Positions 26,823 to 39,561 of a DNA stretch of 64,000 bases are shown here, one piece after another. This stretch comes from Roseovarius halotolerans (GTDB taxonomy: Bacteria; Pseudomonadota; Alphaproteobacteria; Rhodobacterales; Rhodobacteraceae): contig NZ_FWFU01000003.1 of NCBI RefSeq assembly GCF_900172255.1, forward strand, positions 667,495-731,494, read 5' to 3'. Position 1 is the stretch's first letter. Every line of letters begins with the position of its first letter. The translations under genes and the position numbers were made by a program. The notes below the pieces were generated by a model that worked only from the letters and a program-made list of their open reading frames with translations, ran no database searches and was not told where the DNA came from.

Positions 26823-27404
26823 ATGGCCGATCAGACCCCGCCACCCGCACTTGCGTTTCTCCTGAGCCGCCGCTCATGCCCGGCCAAGACATTGGGTTTG
26901 CCGGTGCCGGAACGCGATGCCTTGCTGCAATTGCTGACCGCCGCCGCCCGCTGCCCCGACCACGGAAAGCTGGAGCCCTGGCGTTTTATTGTCCTTGAAA
27001 ACAAGGCACTTTCGCGCCTTGGCGAACTGACGGCGGCAAGAGGGATGTCGCTGGGACGGGACGAGGCCGAGATCACCAAGGGCCGCAAGCAGTTCGATGA
27101 CAGTCACTTGGCGGTGGCGGTGATCGAGGTGCAGAAGGACTCGGAAAAGATCCCGCCGATCGAACAGACATATTCGGCCGGGGGGGTTTGCCTGTCGCTG
27201 CTCAATGCGGCGTTGGCCGCGGGTTGGGGGGCCAATTGGCTGAGCGGATGGCCTGCGCATGACCGCGGATTCGTCGAGGTCGGGCTTGGCTTGAATGGCC
27301 ATGAACGCGTTGCCGGCTTCATCCATATCGGCACCCCGAGTGCGACACCGCCCGAACGGCCAAGGCCCGATTTGGAGCAGATCACGACATGGGTGACGGA
27401 ATGA
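26823..27404 (+). CDS. Nitroreductase family protein (YdjA-like)
   Basis: 193 residues. FMN-dependent nitroreductase fold: LLSRRSCPAKTLGLPVPE with the phosphate-binding Arg-Arg-Ser, AARCPDHGKLEPWRFIVLE and SAGGVCLSLLNAALAAGWGANWLSG split across the middle. The short length and PDHG motif fit the YdjA group. The physiological substrate is unknown. Its stop overlaps the start of the EI24 gene by 4 bp. Confidence 0.92.
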   Translation: MADQTPPPALAFLLSRRSCPAKTLGLPVPERDALLQLLTAAARCPDHGKLEPWRFIVLENKALSRLGELTAARGMSLGRDEAEITKGRKQFDDSHLAVAVIEVQKDSEKIPPIEQTYSAGGVCLSLLNAALAAGWGANWLSGWPAHDRGFVEVGLGLNGHERVAGFIHIGTPSATPPERPRPDLEQITTWVTE

Positions 27405-28117
27405 TTTTATCTTCTTTTTTCAAAGCCTTGGCGCAACTTTCCGACCCTCGTTTCCGGGCTGTTCTTTGGCGCGGAATCGGGCTGACGCTTTTGCTGTTGG
27501 GGGGGCTGACGGCGGTTCTGGTCTGGGGTGTAGGCTGGCTCGTCGGGGATGCGGTAACGCTGCCGCTGCTTGGCGAGGTGCAATGGGTGGACAATGTACT
27601 GAGCTGGGCCTTTCTGGCGCTGATGATCGTTCTGTCGGTGTTCCTGATGGTGCCGGTCGCATCGGGCGTGGTGTCGATGTTCCTTGACGAGGTCGCCGAG
27701 GCGGTGGAGCGACGCCACTACCCCGCCCTGCCCAAGGTAGCGGGCACACCCCTGAAGGATGAGATCATCGACGGACTGTCGGCCATGGGCGTGCTGATCG
27801 TGGCCAACATATTGGCCATTCTGCTGACCCTCATACTACCCATAGCGGGTTTGCCGGTATTCTTTGCAGTCAACGGATACCTGTTGGGGCGCGAGTATTT
27901 CACCGTCGCGGCGATGCGGCGGGTGGGGCGCAAGCGGGCGCTGGAATTGCGGCGGCGTCACGGAGTCACGATCTGGCTGGCGGGGGTACTGATGGCGGCG
28001 CCGCTGATGGTGCCGATCCTGAATCTGGTGGTGCCGATCCTGGGGGCGGCAACCTTCACGCATATTTTCCACCGCTTGCAGGGAAAGATGAACGAATCGG
28101 GGCAACCCTCCGGTTAA
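27401..28117 (+). CDS. EI24/CysZ-like membrane protein
   Basis: 238 residues with four to six predicted membrane segments. Matches the EI24 domain: PRFRAVLWRGIGLTLLLLGG, FLDEVAEAVERRHYPALP and GREYFTVAAMRRVGRKRALELR. CysZ, the best-known member, imports sulfate in E. coli. The ATG overlaps the nitroreductase stop. Its TAA stop is part of the GGTTAAC end of the repeat element at 28112-28210. Confidence 0.88.
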   Translation: MILSSFFKALAQLSDPRFRAVLWRGIGLTLLLLGGLTAVLVWGVGWLVGDAVTLPLLGEVQWVDNVLSWAFLALMIVLSVFLMVPVASGVVSMFLDEVAEAVERRHYPALPKVAGTPLKDEIIDGLSAMGVLIVANILAILLTLILPIAGLPVFFAVNGYLLGREYFTVAAMRRVGRKRALELRRRHGVTIWLAGVLMAAPLMVPILNLVVPILGAATFTHIFHRLQGKMNESGQPSG

Positions 28118-28210
28118 CAAGGAAAATCCGCTTTCGGCATTGCGACGGTATCGCATCGGTATCACGTCGGTATCGCGCACCGACCGGGCATCGGGTTAAC
28201 AGGGCGCGCG
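28112..28210 (+). repeat. Non-coding element with four 11-bp units (copy 2)
   Basis: Four consecutive units begin at 28136, 28147, 28158 and 28169 (GGCATTGCGAC, GGTATCGCATC, GGTATCACGTC, GGTATCGCGCA), exactly 11 bp apart. They are bounded by GGTTAACAAGGAAAA and GGGTTAACAGGGCGCGCG, with TTAAC motifs 82 bp apart. Copy 1 at 16381-16477 has the same ends and the same period in reverse orientation. Lies between two convergent genes. Function unknown. Confidence 0.82.
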
Positions 28211-28247
28211 TACAGAACCGCGCCCCGTTTGGTACAAGGCCCTCACC

Positions 28248-28553
28248 CTATTCCTTGTTGCTTTCGCTATACCACATGCTGCCGCCCGGCCCCATGCGGT
28301 CGAACATGTCGATGTCGCGCACCGACACCACGCCCATGATGATCCCGCCGCCGATGATCCCCCAGAGCGCGGCCGCGACGGCGGTGGTGATCACGGCCTT
28401 CTTCTTGAGATTGTGATGTTCGGGCGACCCGGCATGGGTGCCGGGCACGATCTTGTTCAGGTCGCCCTGGGTCTGAATCCGGATCGGGATCACGATCAGG
28501 AAGGTCAGGAACCAGAGCACCATATAGAGGACGATGGCAGAGGCGATGCCCAT
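28248..28553 (-). CDS. DUF1467 family membrane protein
   Basis: 101 residues with two predicted membrane segments, the second at about 53-75 (ITTAVAAALWGIIGGGIIMG). The loop QTQGDLNKIVPGTHAGSPEH is the family signature. DUF1467 proteins are conserved in alphaproteobacteria and often sit next to the methylmalonyl-CoA epimerase gene, as here, where start and stop overlap by one base. Function unknown. Confidence 0.88.
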   Translation of the reverse strand: MGIASAIVLYMVLWFLTFLIVIPIRIQTQGDLNKIVPGTHAGSPEHHNLKKKAVITTAVAAALWGIIGGGIIMGVVSVRDIDMFDRMGPGGSMWYSESNKE

Positions 28554-28957
28554 CAGACCTGCTCCAGCTCGACGAGCGTGCCCTGGAAATCCTTGGGATG
28601 GAGGAACAGCACCGGCTTGCCATGAGCGCCGATCTTGGGCTCGCCATTACCCAACACACGCGCGCCACTGGCCTTGAGCTTATCGCGGGCGGCAATGATG
28701 TCCTCGACCTCGTAGCAGACATGATGAATGCCCCCTGACGGGTTCTTTTCGAGAAACCCGTTGATCGGGCTGTCATCGCCGAGGGGGTAGAGCAGCTCGA
28801 TCTTGGTATTGGGCAGTTCGATGAAGATGACGGTGACGCCGTGATCGGGTTCGTCCTGCGGGTCGCCGACCTTGGCGCCGAGCGCGTTGCGATAGAGATC
28901 CGCGGCGGCATCGAGATCCGGCACGGCGATGGCGACATGGTTGAGGCGTCCGATCAT
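28553..28957 (-). CDS. mce: Methylmalonyl-CoA epimerase
   Basis: 134 residues, vicinal oxygen chelate (glyoxalase) fold. Conserved stretches are LNHVAIAVPDLDAAADLYR with the metal His, NPSGGIHHVCYEVEDI with a second His, and LFLHPKDFQGTLVELEQV with the C-terminal Glu. It converts (2S)- to (2R)-methylmalonyl-CoA (D/L epimers) so that propionyl-CoA can enter the TCA cycle via methylmalonyl-CoA mutase. The mutase and propionyl-CoA carboxylase are not in the window. Confidence 0.95.
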   Translation of the reverse strand: MIGRLNHVAIAVPDLDAAADLYRNALGAKVGDPQDEPDHGVTVIFIELPNTKIELLYPLGDDSPINGFLEKNPSGGIHHVCYEVEDIIAARDKLKASGARVLGNGEPKIGAHGKPVLFLHPKDFQGTLVELEQV

Positions 28958-29038
28958 GGTCCACTCCTGCTTGGCGTTTGGCCTGTTATGGGGTCGCAGA
29001 CCACGTGAGGCAAGCGACAGGGCGACGCAACCCCTCCA

Positions 29039-29053
29039 TTAACCCATCGTTAT
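29039..29053 (+). promoter_or_regulatory. CtrA-like site upstream of response regulator gene
   Basis: TTAACCCATCGTTAT fits TTAA-N7-TTAA with one mismatch, the CtrA full-site consensus. It lies 50 bp before the start of the response regulator gene at 29104. CtrA controls motility and signalling genes in Rhodobacterales, so the match is plausible but unproven. Confidence 0.4.
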
Positions 29054-29103
29054 CCTTGATCGGGCTAGCCTGATTCCACCTTCAGTTGCCAGAGGACGAA
29101 TCC

Positions 29104-29838
29104 ATGGACGATCGCCACGCATCCCCGCCCCCCCACACGCAATACGGTCTGCCCACATCGAGCCGCCCGCTATTGGGGCTCACGATCCTCGTCGTTGAGG
29201 ACAGCCGCTTTGCCAGCGAGGCGATCCGCCTGATGTGCATGCATAGCGGCGCACGGCTCAGGCGGGCCGATTGCATCGCCTCGGCGCGCCGTCATCTCAA
29301 GGTCTACCGCCCCTCGGCGATCATCGTGGATATCGGGCTGCCGGACGGGTCGGGCCTTGACCTGATCCGGGAACTGGCCGTCACGAAGCCGCGGATCGGC
29401 GTGATCCTTGGGCTGAGCGCGGATGACCGCGCCCCTGAGAAGGCCGCGAAGGCGGGGGCCGATGGCTGCCTGCTGAAGCCGCTCGACAGTCTGGCGCTGT
29501 TTCAGCGCGAGATCGTGGCCCACCTGCCCGCGGACCGCCAGCCCGCTTTCCCGCGTGCGGTGCGCGACGAGCCGATCAGGCCGGACCGGCGCGCCTATCA
29601 TGAGGACATCACCCATATCGCCGACCTTCTGGACGATCAGCCCGAAAGCCGGATCCTGGACTACGTGGCGCAGTTTCTGCGCGGTGTCGCCCTTTCGGCG
29701 CAGGACACGCCCCTTGCGGAGGCGGCGCAGGCCTTTGTGCAAAGCCGCCGCAATGGTGCGCCGGGCGATGATCTGGCGGTGCTGGCGCATCTGAGGGCAT
29801 TGGTGCATGACCGGCTGCATGACCGTGCGGTGATCTGA
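29104..29838 (+). CDS. Response regulator receiver protein with helical C-terminal domain
   Basis: 244 residues. Receiver domain at about 26-145: acidic pair Glu32-Asp33, phospho-acceptor Asp76 (IIVDIGLPDGSG), Ser105 and Lys125 (CLLKPLD). Residues 150-244 have no DNA-binding or enzymatic motif that I recognise and look helical, so output may be through protein binding. No kinase is encoded nearby. Start at 29104 follows an AGAGGACGA ribosome site. Confidence 0.9.
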   Translation: MDDRHASPPPHTQYGLPTSSRPLLGLTILVVEDSRFASEAIRLMCMHSGARLRRADCIASARRHLKVYRPSAIIVDIGLPDGSGLDLIRELAVTKPRIGVILGLSADDRAPEKAAKAGADGCLLKPLDSLALFQREIVAHLPADRQPAFPRAVRDEPIRPDRRAYHEDITHIADLLDDQPESRILDYVAQFLRGVALSAQDTPLAEAAQAFVQSRRNGAPGDDLAVLAHLRALVHDRLHDRAVI

Positions 29839-29859
29839 ATCCGCGATCCTTAAACGGTG

Positions 29860-30576
29860 CTAAAGCCCTGCCACCTCGGCCTCGCCCGCAGCGACAAGCG
29901 GCGCGGTCAGGTCGCTCAGGCTTTGCATCTGTGCACCGCCGGCGTCGAAATTGCCGGGGTCGAGCCAGGTCTCGTAGGCAGCGCGAAGCTGCGGCCAGTC
30001 GCGGTCGATCACCGCGAACCAGGCCGTATCGCGGTTGCGCCCCTTGACGATGGTGGCCTGGCGAAACACGCCCTCAAAGGCGAAGCCGAAGCGCCGTGCG
30101 GCCCGGCGAGAGGGCGCGTTGAGCGCATCGCATTTCCATTCAAAGCGTCGATACCCCGCATCGAAAGCCCATTGCATCATGAGGTAGATCGCCTCGGTCG
30201 CGGCGCGGGTGCGTTGCAGTGCGGGCGACATGGCGATGAAGCCGACCTCGATCGATCCGACAGCCGGGTCGATGCGCAGAAAGGACGCGAACCCCACCCA
30301 AGCGCCGCTGTCGCCGTCGCGGATCGCGTAGAACATCGGATCGTCGCGCGTGGCCGCCTGAACGAGCCAATCCTGGAATGCCTCGAGCGAGGCAAAAGGC
30401 CCGACCGGCATGTAATCCCAGACCCAGTCATGCCCTTCATAGGCCGCAAAAAGCGGCGCGGCATGGTCGGGGGAAAGCCGTTCAAGCAGGGTATAACGGC
30501 CTTCGATCCGCGCAGGGCCGGGGCGCGGCGGGGCTTGCCATTCCTTGACGGGCGGGCCGACGGGACGATCTGACAT
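29860..30576 (-). CDS. GNAT family N-acetyltransferase (RimJ/RimL-like)
   Basis: 238 residues. GNAT fold with WVGFASFLRIDPAVGSIEVG, MSPALQRTRAATEAIYLMM in the acetyl-CoA-binding region and LNAPSRRAARRFGFAFEGVFR near the C terminus, the pattern of N-terminal or small-molecule acetyltransferases of the RimL group. The last 40 residues extend beyond the fold. Acceptor unknown. Confidence 0.92.
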   Translation of the reverse strand: MSDRPVGPPVKEWQAPPRPGPARIEGRYTLLERLSPDHAAPLFAAYEGHDWVWDYMPVGPFASLEAFQDWLVQAATRDDPMFYAIRDGDSGAWVGFASFLRIDPAVGSIEVGFIAMSPALQRTRAATEAIYLMMQWAFDAGYRRFEWKCDALNAPSRRAARRFGFAFEGVFRQATIVKGRNRDTAWFAVIDRDWPQLRAAYETWLDPGNFDAGGAQMQSLSDLTAPLVAAGEAEVAGL

Positions 30577-30694
30577 GGGGCTTCCTTTCGGGGCTTGCGC
30601 TGCGCCGCAGGTTAGGAGGGCGCAAGCCGAATGGAAAGGGCGCGCAACGATGGCGCGCCCTTTCCCTTGATCGATGCCGGTTTTGGTGCCGGTG

Positions 30695-32473
30695 TCAGTC
30701 CTGCTGTTCGATCACCCGCAGGCTCAGTTCCATCAGCTGCTCGCTGCTGGCCTCGGAGGGGGCATTCATCATCAGGTCTTCGGCGCGCTGGTTCATCGGG
30801 AACATGATGACCTCGCGGATATTCTGTTCATTGGCCAGAAGCATCACGATCCGGTCGATCCCCGCCGCGCAGCCGCCGTGGGGCGGCGCCCCGTATTGGA
30901 AGGCGTTGACCAGGCCGCCAAAGCGCTTGTGGACCTCGGCCTCGTCATAGCCGGCCAGTTCAAACGCCTTGATCATGATATCGAGCTGGTGGTTACGGAT
31001 CGCACCCGAAACCAGCTCGTAGCCGTTGCAGGCCAGGTCATACTGGTAGCCCAGAACATCCAGCGGATCGCCATCGAGCGCGTCGATCCCGCCCTGAGGC
31101 ATCGAGAACGGGTTGTGCGAGAAATCCACCGCGCCGGTCTCGTCGTCCTTTTCATACATCGGGAAATCGACGACCCAGCAGAAGGCGAAGCGGTCTTTCT
31201 CGGTGAGGCCCAGTTCCTCGCCGATGACGTTGCGGGCGCGCCCGGCGACGGATTCGAAGGTCTGCGGTTTGCCGCCCAGGAAGAAGGCCGCGTCGCCCTT
31301 GCCAAGGCCGAGTTGCTGGCGGATCGCCTCGGTGCGTTCAGGACCGATATTCTTGGCCAGCGGGCCTGCGGCCTCGATGCCGTTCTCGCCGTCGCGCCAG
31401 AAGATGTAGCCCATGCCCGGCAGGCCTTCTTTCTGGGCGAAGGCGTTCATGCGGTCGCAGAACTTGCGGCTGCCGCCGGTGGGGGCGGGGATGGCGCGGA
31501 TCTCTGTGCCGTCCTGTTCCAGCAGCTTGGCGAAGATGGCAAAGCCAGAGCCGCGGAAATGCTCGGAGACGTCCTGCATCTTGATCGGGTTGCGCAGGTC
31601 GGGCTTGTCGGTGCCATACCAGAGTGCCGCATCACGATAGGAAATATGCGGCCAGTGCTTGTCGACCTTGTGACCGCCGCCGAATTCCTCGAACACCGAT
31701 TCCAGCACCGGCTGGATCGTATCGAACACGTCCTGCTGTTCGACAAAGCTCATTTCCATGTCGAGCTGGTAGAAATCGGTGGGCGAGCGGTCGGCGCGGG
31801 GGTCTTCGTCGCGGAAACAGGGTGCGATCTGGAAATAGCGGTCAAAGCCCGAGACCATGATCAGCTGCTTGAAGAGCTGCGGCGCCTGGGGCAGCGCATA
31901 GAACCGGCCCGGGTGCAGGCGCGACGGCACCAGGAAGTCGCGTGCGCCCTCGGGGCTGGAGGCGGTGATGATCGGCGTCTGGTATTCGCGGAAACCCGTG
32001 TCCCACATGCGCCGGCGGATCGAGGCGACCACGTCCGACCGCAGGGTCATGTTGCGTTGCATCTCTTCGCGGCGAAGGTCGAGATATCGATAGCGCAGGC
32101 GCGTTTCCTCGGGATATTCTTGATCGCCAAACACCATAAGTGGCAGCTCCTTGGCGCTGCCGAGCACTTCGAGGTCGCGGATATAGACCTCGATCTCGCC
32201 GGTGGGGATCTTGGGATTGATCAGGTTGTCGGCACGGGCCTTCACCTCGCCGTCGATGCGCACGCACCATTCCGAGCGCAGCGCCTCGACCTCGGCGAAC
32301 ACGGGACTGTCGGGATCGCAGAGAACCTGCGTCATGCCGTAGTGATCGCGCAGGTCGATGAACAGGACGCCGCCGTGGTCGCGGATACGGTGGACCCACC
32401 CGGAAAGGCGGACCGTGTCGCCCACATTCGATTTGTCGAGTTCGGCGCAGGTATGGCTGCGGTAAGCGTGCAT
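30695..32473 (-). CDS. aspS: Aspartyl-tRNA synthetase
   Basis: 592 residues, the bacterial class IIb type. An N-terminal OB-fold ([21 protein letters not shown]) binds the anticodon, followed by motif 2 ([11 protein letters not shown]), a GAD insertion domain in the middle and motif 3 ([14 protein letters not shown]). It charges tRNA-Asp; whether it also charges tRNA-Asn cannot be told from inspection. Start at 32473 has AGAGGACG before it. A promoter with TTGACT and TGTATC separated by 17 bp lies just upstream. Confidence 0.97.
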   Translation of the reverse strand: MHAYRSHTCAELDKSNVGDTVRLSGWVHRIRDHGGVLFIDLRDHYGMTQVLCDPDSPVFAEVEALRSEWCVRIDGEVKARADNLINPKIPTGEIEVYIRDLEVLGSAKELPLMVFGDQEYPEETRLRYRYLDLRREEMQRNMTLRSDVVASIRRRMWDTGFREYQTPIITASSPEGARDFLVPSRLHPGRFYALPQAPQLFKQLIMVSGFDRYFQIAPCFRDEDPRADRSPTDFYQLDMEMSFVEQQDVFDTIQPVLESVFEEFGGGHKVDKHWPHISYRDAALWYGTDKPDLRNPIKMQDVSEHFRGSGFAIFAKLLEQDGTEIRAIPAPTGGSRKFCDRMNAFAQKEGLPGMGYIFWRDGENGIEAAGPLAKNIGPERTEAIRQQLGLGKGDAAFFLGGKPQTFESVAGRARNVIGEELGLTEKDRFAFCWVVDFPMYEKDDETGAVDFSHNPFSMPQGGIDALDGDPLDVLGYQYDLACNGYELVSGAIRNHQLDIMIKAFELAGYDEAEVHKRFGGLVNAFQYGAPPHGGCAAGIDRIVMLLANEQNIREVIMFPMNQRAEDLMMNAPSEASSEQLMELSLRVIEQQD

Positions 32474-32517
32474 GGCGTCCTCTCTGGCCCGGCGGGCTTC
32501 GTGGCTTGGATTGCGCC

Positions 32518-32546
32518 GATACACCTTGGCAGCGGCGCAAAGTCAA
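32518..32546 (-). promoter_or_regulatory. Sigma70-like promoter of aspS
   Basis: On the minus strand TTGACT (32546-32541) and TGTATC (32523-32518) are separated by exactly 17 bp, 45 bp before the aspS ATG. Good match to the alphaproteobacterial housekeeping promoter. Confidence 0.6.
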
Positions 32547-32721
32547 GGGGCGGGCGGGCGTCCAGGCGGGAGGCGGTGCGCAAAACCATTTACAGGCCGC
32601 GATTTGTCGGCAAAAATACCCCTCATCGAGCAGGACCCGGCATGACCGGGATCAGAACCGGCAGGTTTCACTTCACGATACGAGTGCGCCCATTTCGGCG
32701 AGCAACGATCGAGGGTGAGAC

Positions 32722-33951
32722 ATGTGGATCAAGATACTGGACAGGTTCCTTTCGCATCTGTTTCGCGGCGGGGACCTGAAGCTGACCTTTCCCGATGGCA
32801 GCACCGGCCATTATGGCGATGGAACCGGGCCGAGTGTGGCGGTGAGCCTGCACGACGGCACCCTGCCCCGCAAGATTGTGCTGTCGCCCGACATGGCCGT
32901 GGGCGAAGCCTATATGGACGGGCGGCTGACCATCGAGGATGACGATCTTTACGGTTTTCTGGGGCTGGCGATCCGCAACATAGCGCAGAATGGCCAGCCT
33001 TGGTTCCGCAAGCCGCTGGTGGCCGGTCGTCACCTTCTGCGCCACCTTGACCAGTTCAACCCGATGACGCGGTCAAGACAGAACGTGGCGCATCATTATG
33101 ACCTTTCGGGCGCGCTTTACGATTTGTTCCTCGATACAGACCGGCAATATTCCTGCGCCTATTTCCGCGATCCAGACATGACGCTGGAACAGGCGCAGGA
33201 AGCCAAGAAGCACCATATCGCGGGCAAGCTGCTGATCGAGCCGGGGATGCGGGTGCTGGATATCGGTTGTGGCTGGGGCGGCATGGGGCTGACGCTGGCG
33301 CGCGATTACGGCGCCGAGGTTGTCGGTGTCACCCTGTCGCGCGAACAGCACGCGATGGCCAATGCCCGGGCCCGGGAAGCGGGCCTTGCCGACAGGGCGA
33401 AGTTCGAGCTGACGGATTACCGCAAGGTCGAGGGAAAGTTCGACCGCGTCGTCTCGGTCGGAATGTTCGAGCATGTGGGCGTGCCCCATTACAGCACTTA
33501 TTTCCGCAATGTCGCGCAGCGCCTGACACCGGATGGCGTGGCGCTGATCCACACGATCGGGCGGGCCGAGCCACCCGGCACGACAAGCCCCTGGATCGCC
33601 AAATACATCTTTCCCGGCGGTTATGTTCCGGCCCTGTCCGAGGTCACGAAGTCGATCGAGAAACAGGACCTTTTCACGACCGATATCGAGATATGGCGGC
33701 TGCACTACGCCATGACCCTGAAACACTGGCATGATCGTTTCATGGCCAATATCGACAAGGCCCGCGCGCTATATGACGAGCGGTTCTGCCGGATGTGGCG
33801 CTATTACCTGGTGGCGTGCGAGCTGACCTTCAGGCTGAACCGGCAGGTGGTGTTCCAGTTCCAGCTTTCGCCAAGACAGGAGGCCGTGCCGCTGACGCGC
33901 GACTATCTTTACGATGGCGATGACGCCGGGATGCGCCACGCCGCGGAGTGA
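32722..33951 (+). CDS. cfa: Cyclopropane-fatty-acyl-phospholipid synthase
   Basis: 409 residues. SAM-binding motif VLDIGCGWGGMGLTLARDYG near residues 175-195, the family FDRVVSVGMFEHVG and the conserved Cys in RQYSCAYFRD. The enzyme adds a methylene group from S-adenosylmethionine to unsaturated acyl chains of membrane phospholipids. The long N-terminal domain (about 1-105) is typical. Ends 3 bp before the convergent pabC gene. Confidence 0.94.
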   Translation: MWIKILDRFLSHLFRGGDLKLTFPDGSTGHYGDGTGPSVAVSLHDGTLPRKIVLSPDMAVGEAYMDGRLTIEDDDLYGFLGLAIRNIAQNGQPWFRKPLVAGRHLLRHLDQFNPMTRSRQNVAHHYDLSGALYDLFLDTDRQYSCAYFRDPDMTLEQAQEAKKHHIAGKLLIEPGMRVLDIGCGWGGMGLTLARDYGAEVVGVTLSREQHAMANARAREAGLADRAKFELTDYRKVEGKFDRVVSVGMFEHVGVPHYSTYFRNVAQRLTPDGVALIHTIGRAEPPGTTSPWIAKYIFPGGYVPALSEVTKSIEKQDLFTTDIEIWRLHYAMTLKHWHDRFMANIDKARALYDERFCRMWRYYLVACELTFRLNRQVVFQFQLSPRQEAVPLTRDYLYDGDDAGMRHAAE

Positions 33952-33954
33952 CGC

Positions 33955-34596
33955 TTAGCAGAGCCGCGCGGCGATCAGTCCGCGCAGGGAATTGCCCAGG
34001 AATACCGCTGCGGGCGCGCGCAGATCGCCCGGACGCAGCACAGCTTGACGTGCGCGCCCGCTGGCGAGCAGTTCTTCGCGCAGGATGCCGGGCAGGACGC
34101 CCGAGGAAAGCGGCGGCGTGAGCAACACCCCGGTTCCGGGATCGACGAACAGGTTGGTGATCGTGCCCTCGCAAAGCTCGTCGCGTTCATTGAGGAAGAG
34201 CAGCTCGTCGATATCATCGGGCATGTCGGCACGCATGGAATCGTATAGCGCGCGCTCGGTGGTCTTCAGCCCAAGCCAGGGATCGGCGGAGGAGAGCCGA
34301 GCCGTCGCCAGCCCCAGGCGCCAGACATGATCAGGCGGGAGCGGTGTGAACGGACAGGCGGCGAGGTCCGCCTGCCCGTCGCGTGCAATGGTCAGGCGCA
34401 GGCGTTGGGGTGCGTCGCCCCTGACGCCATCAAGCGCGCGTTCCACGCCGCGTGGCGCGATCCCCAGCCGTGCCGCGCTGCGCGCAAGCCGCGCAAGGTG
34501 GCGGGCGCGGCGGTGGACACCCTTATCAGGCGTCCAGAGCATCGTTTCGATCAGCCGGAAGTCATCGGCAGGCGGCGGGCGAAGCGGGCCTTCCAT
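33955..34596 (-). CDS. pabC: Class IV aminotransferase, PabC-like (aminodeoxychorismate lyase)
   Basis: 213 residues, PLP-dependent class IV fold. The catalytic Lys is likely in GLKTTERALYDS, and ELLFLNERDELCEGTITNLFV is the typical C-terminal PLP-binding region. Overlap with pabB (46 bp) supports 4-amino-4-deoxychorismate lyase activity, releasing p-aminobenzoate for folate. It is shorter than E. coli PabC (269). Assignment rests on context as well as fold. Confidence 0.88.
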   Translation of the reverse strand: MEGPLRPPPADDFRLIETMLWTPDKGVHRRARHLARLARSAARLGIAPRGVERALDGVRGDAPQRLRLTIARDGQADLAACPFTPLPPDHVWRLGLATARLSSADPWLGLKTTERALYDSMRADMPDDIDELLFLNERDELCEGTITNLFVDPGTGVLLTPPLSSGVLPGILREELLASGRARQAVLRPGDLRAPAAVFLGNSLRGLIAARLC

Positions 34597-35675
34597 AGCG
34601 CCTCCTCGTATTCGGATTCGGCGGTGCTGTCATAAACGACCCCGCCGCCCACATTGAGCGTCACCTGCCCATTCTCGACCAGCAGCGTCCGGATCGCCAC
34701 GTTGAACTCCGAGCTTCCGTCCGGTGCGGCCCAGCCGATGGTGCCGCAATAGATCTCGCGCGCGCCGGGTTCGAGCGCGGCAAGGATCTCCATCGCGCGC
34801 AGCTTGGGCGCGCCGGTGATCGAGCCACAGGGAAACAGCGCATGGAAGATATCGGAAAGGCCCCGCCCCGATTGCATCCGTCCAGTCACAAGCGAGGTCA
34901 TCTGGTGGACGGTCTCGTAGCTTTCCACCTTGAAGAGTTCCGGTACCCGCACACTGCCGGGGGTGCAGATTCGGCTGATATCGTTGCGCAGCAGATCGAC
35001 GATCATCAGGTTCTCGGCACGATTCTTTTCGTCGGTGGCCAGGAACATCTTGCGATGCACATCCTCGGCGGGGTCGTCGCTGCGAGGCTGTGTGCCCTTC
35101 ATCGGGCGGGTTTCGATACCGCCATCGGCATCGGTGCGAAAGAACAGCTCGGGCGAGCGCGACAGGATCGCGGGCAGATCGTCCGCGTCGATGAGCGCGC
35201 CATAGCGCACCGGCTGCACCCCGCAAAGCGCGGCGTAAAGCGCCTCGGGGTGCGCGCCGGTCCGCATGGTCAGGGGAAAGGTCAGGTTGGCCTGATAGAT
35301 ATCCCCCGCGCAGATATAGTCATGCACGACCTGAAAGGCCGCGGCGTAGTCGGCCTCGGACCAGAGCGGGCGCATGTCGGAAAGCCCGGCAGGCGCGGGG
35401 GTAAGCGGCGGCGCGGCGGCGGGCGCGTCGTAGACCCCGAAATGCAGGAGCGGCAGGCGGCGGGATTCGGGCATGAGCCGTGCGAGGCGCGGTTCCAGGG
35501 CATAGCCCAGTTCATAACTGGCGAAACCGGCAAGCCAGGCGCCATCTGCGCGCGCAACGTCAAGCGCGGCCATTGCATCGGGCACCTCATCGGGATGCGA
35601 CGCGCTGATGATCCGCCGAGGGGCCGCGAAAGCGGCGGCGCTGCCACCGGGTCCATGATCGAAGCGAATCTGCAA
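34551..35675 (-). CDS. pabB: Aminodeoxychorismate synthase component I
   Basis: 374 residues. Chorismate-binding domain with the PabB-type PMKGT (catalytic Lys, PIKGT in E. coli), then [18 protein letters not shown] and [17 protein letters not shown]. It makes 4-amino-4-deoxychorismate with a PabA glutaminase, which is not in the window. The N-terminal domain is short. The start at 35675 is a TTG preceded by AGGGGGC; the next in-frame ATG is 33 codons later. Confidence 0.92.
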   Translation of the reverse strand: MQIRFDHGPGGSAAAFAAPRRIISASHPDEVPDAMAALDVARADGAWLAGFASYELGYALEPRLARLMPESRRLPLLHFGVYDAPAAAPPLTPAPAGLSDMRPLWSEADYAAAFQVVHDYICAGDIYQANLTFPLTMRTGAHPEALYAALCGVQPVRYGALIDADDLPAILSRSPELFFRTDADGGIETRPMKGTQPRSDDPAEDVHRKMFLATDEKNRAENLMIVDLLRNDISRICTPGSVRVPELFKVESYETVHQMTSLVTGRMQSGRGLSDIFHALFPCGSITGAPKLRAMEILAALEPGAREIYCGTIGWAAPDGSSEFNVAIRTLLVENGQVTLNVGGGVVYDSTAESEYEEALWKARFARRLPMTSG

Positions 35676-35863
35676 CGGATGCCCCCTGCCTTTGCCGTGG
35701 TGGGTGGTGTCTAAAGCCTGAGCGCCCGTTTGACACCCTCAAAAGCGGCCATTGGCCCCGGTTTTGCGATCCCCCTTGCAAGCCTGCGTATGATGGATAT
35801 AACCGCCAACAATTTGTGCGCGGGCAGCAATGTCTGCGCCCGATCAGCTGCCCGGGGATCACC

Positions 35864-39160
<3,297 letters not shown>

Positions 39161-39380
39161 TCCACATTAGGGCGACCCGCGCAAGACACTGTTTCAAAAC
39201 GATTTAATCCCGAAGGGCCAAGACCTGCGGCGAGCTATGCTGTGCGGTCCGGGCAGCATTGCAGGAATTTCATTGCTTTTTCGATGATTTGGGATTGCGC
39301 GATTGGAATTTTCAATTATGTGCGGAATACGGTCGCTCTGACGCCCGCCAAACCGCAACCTCGAACCTCAGGAGGCCATC

Positions 39381-39500
39381 ATGACACGCGATGAACTTAA
39401 CCGCGAATTGCGTATGCACAGTGCTTCCTGGCCGGCGGTCTTCATCGTCTATGGCGTTATCGTTGCGACGATGGTGCTGACAGCGATGTCCATCACCTGA
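39381..39500 (+). CDS. 39-residue single-pass membrane microprotein
   Basis: A perfect AGGAGG lies 7 bp before the ATG. The product is MTRDELNRELRMHSASW followed by a hydrophobic stretch of about 21 residues (PAVFIVYGVIVATMVLTAMS). It has a charged N-terminal tail and a single membrane helix. It sits in a 450-bp stretch otherwise without genes and is followed by a strong terminator at 39562-39595, so it looks like an independent transcription unit. Too short for most gene finders; family unknown to me. Confidence 0.78.
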   Translation: MTRDELNRELRMHSASWPAVFIVYGVIVATMVLTAMSIT

Positions 39501-39561
39501 TCCAGGGCAGCATCTTCCGGGCAGCACGATCAAGGCCCGGTCGCATATCCAAGAAATAGTG

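Noticed and set aside
30674..32779. 701-residue open frame antisense to aspS
   Set aside because: Shadow of aspS codon bias with no domain or ribosome site.
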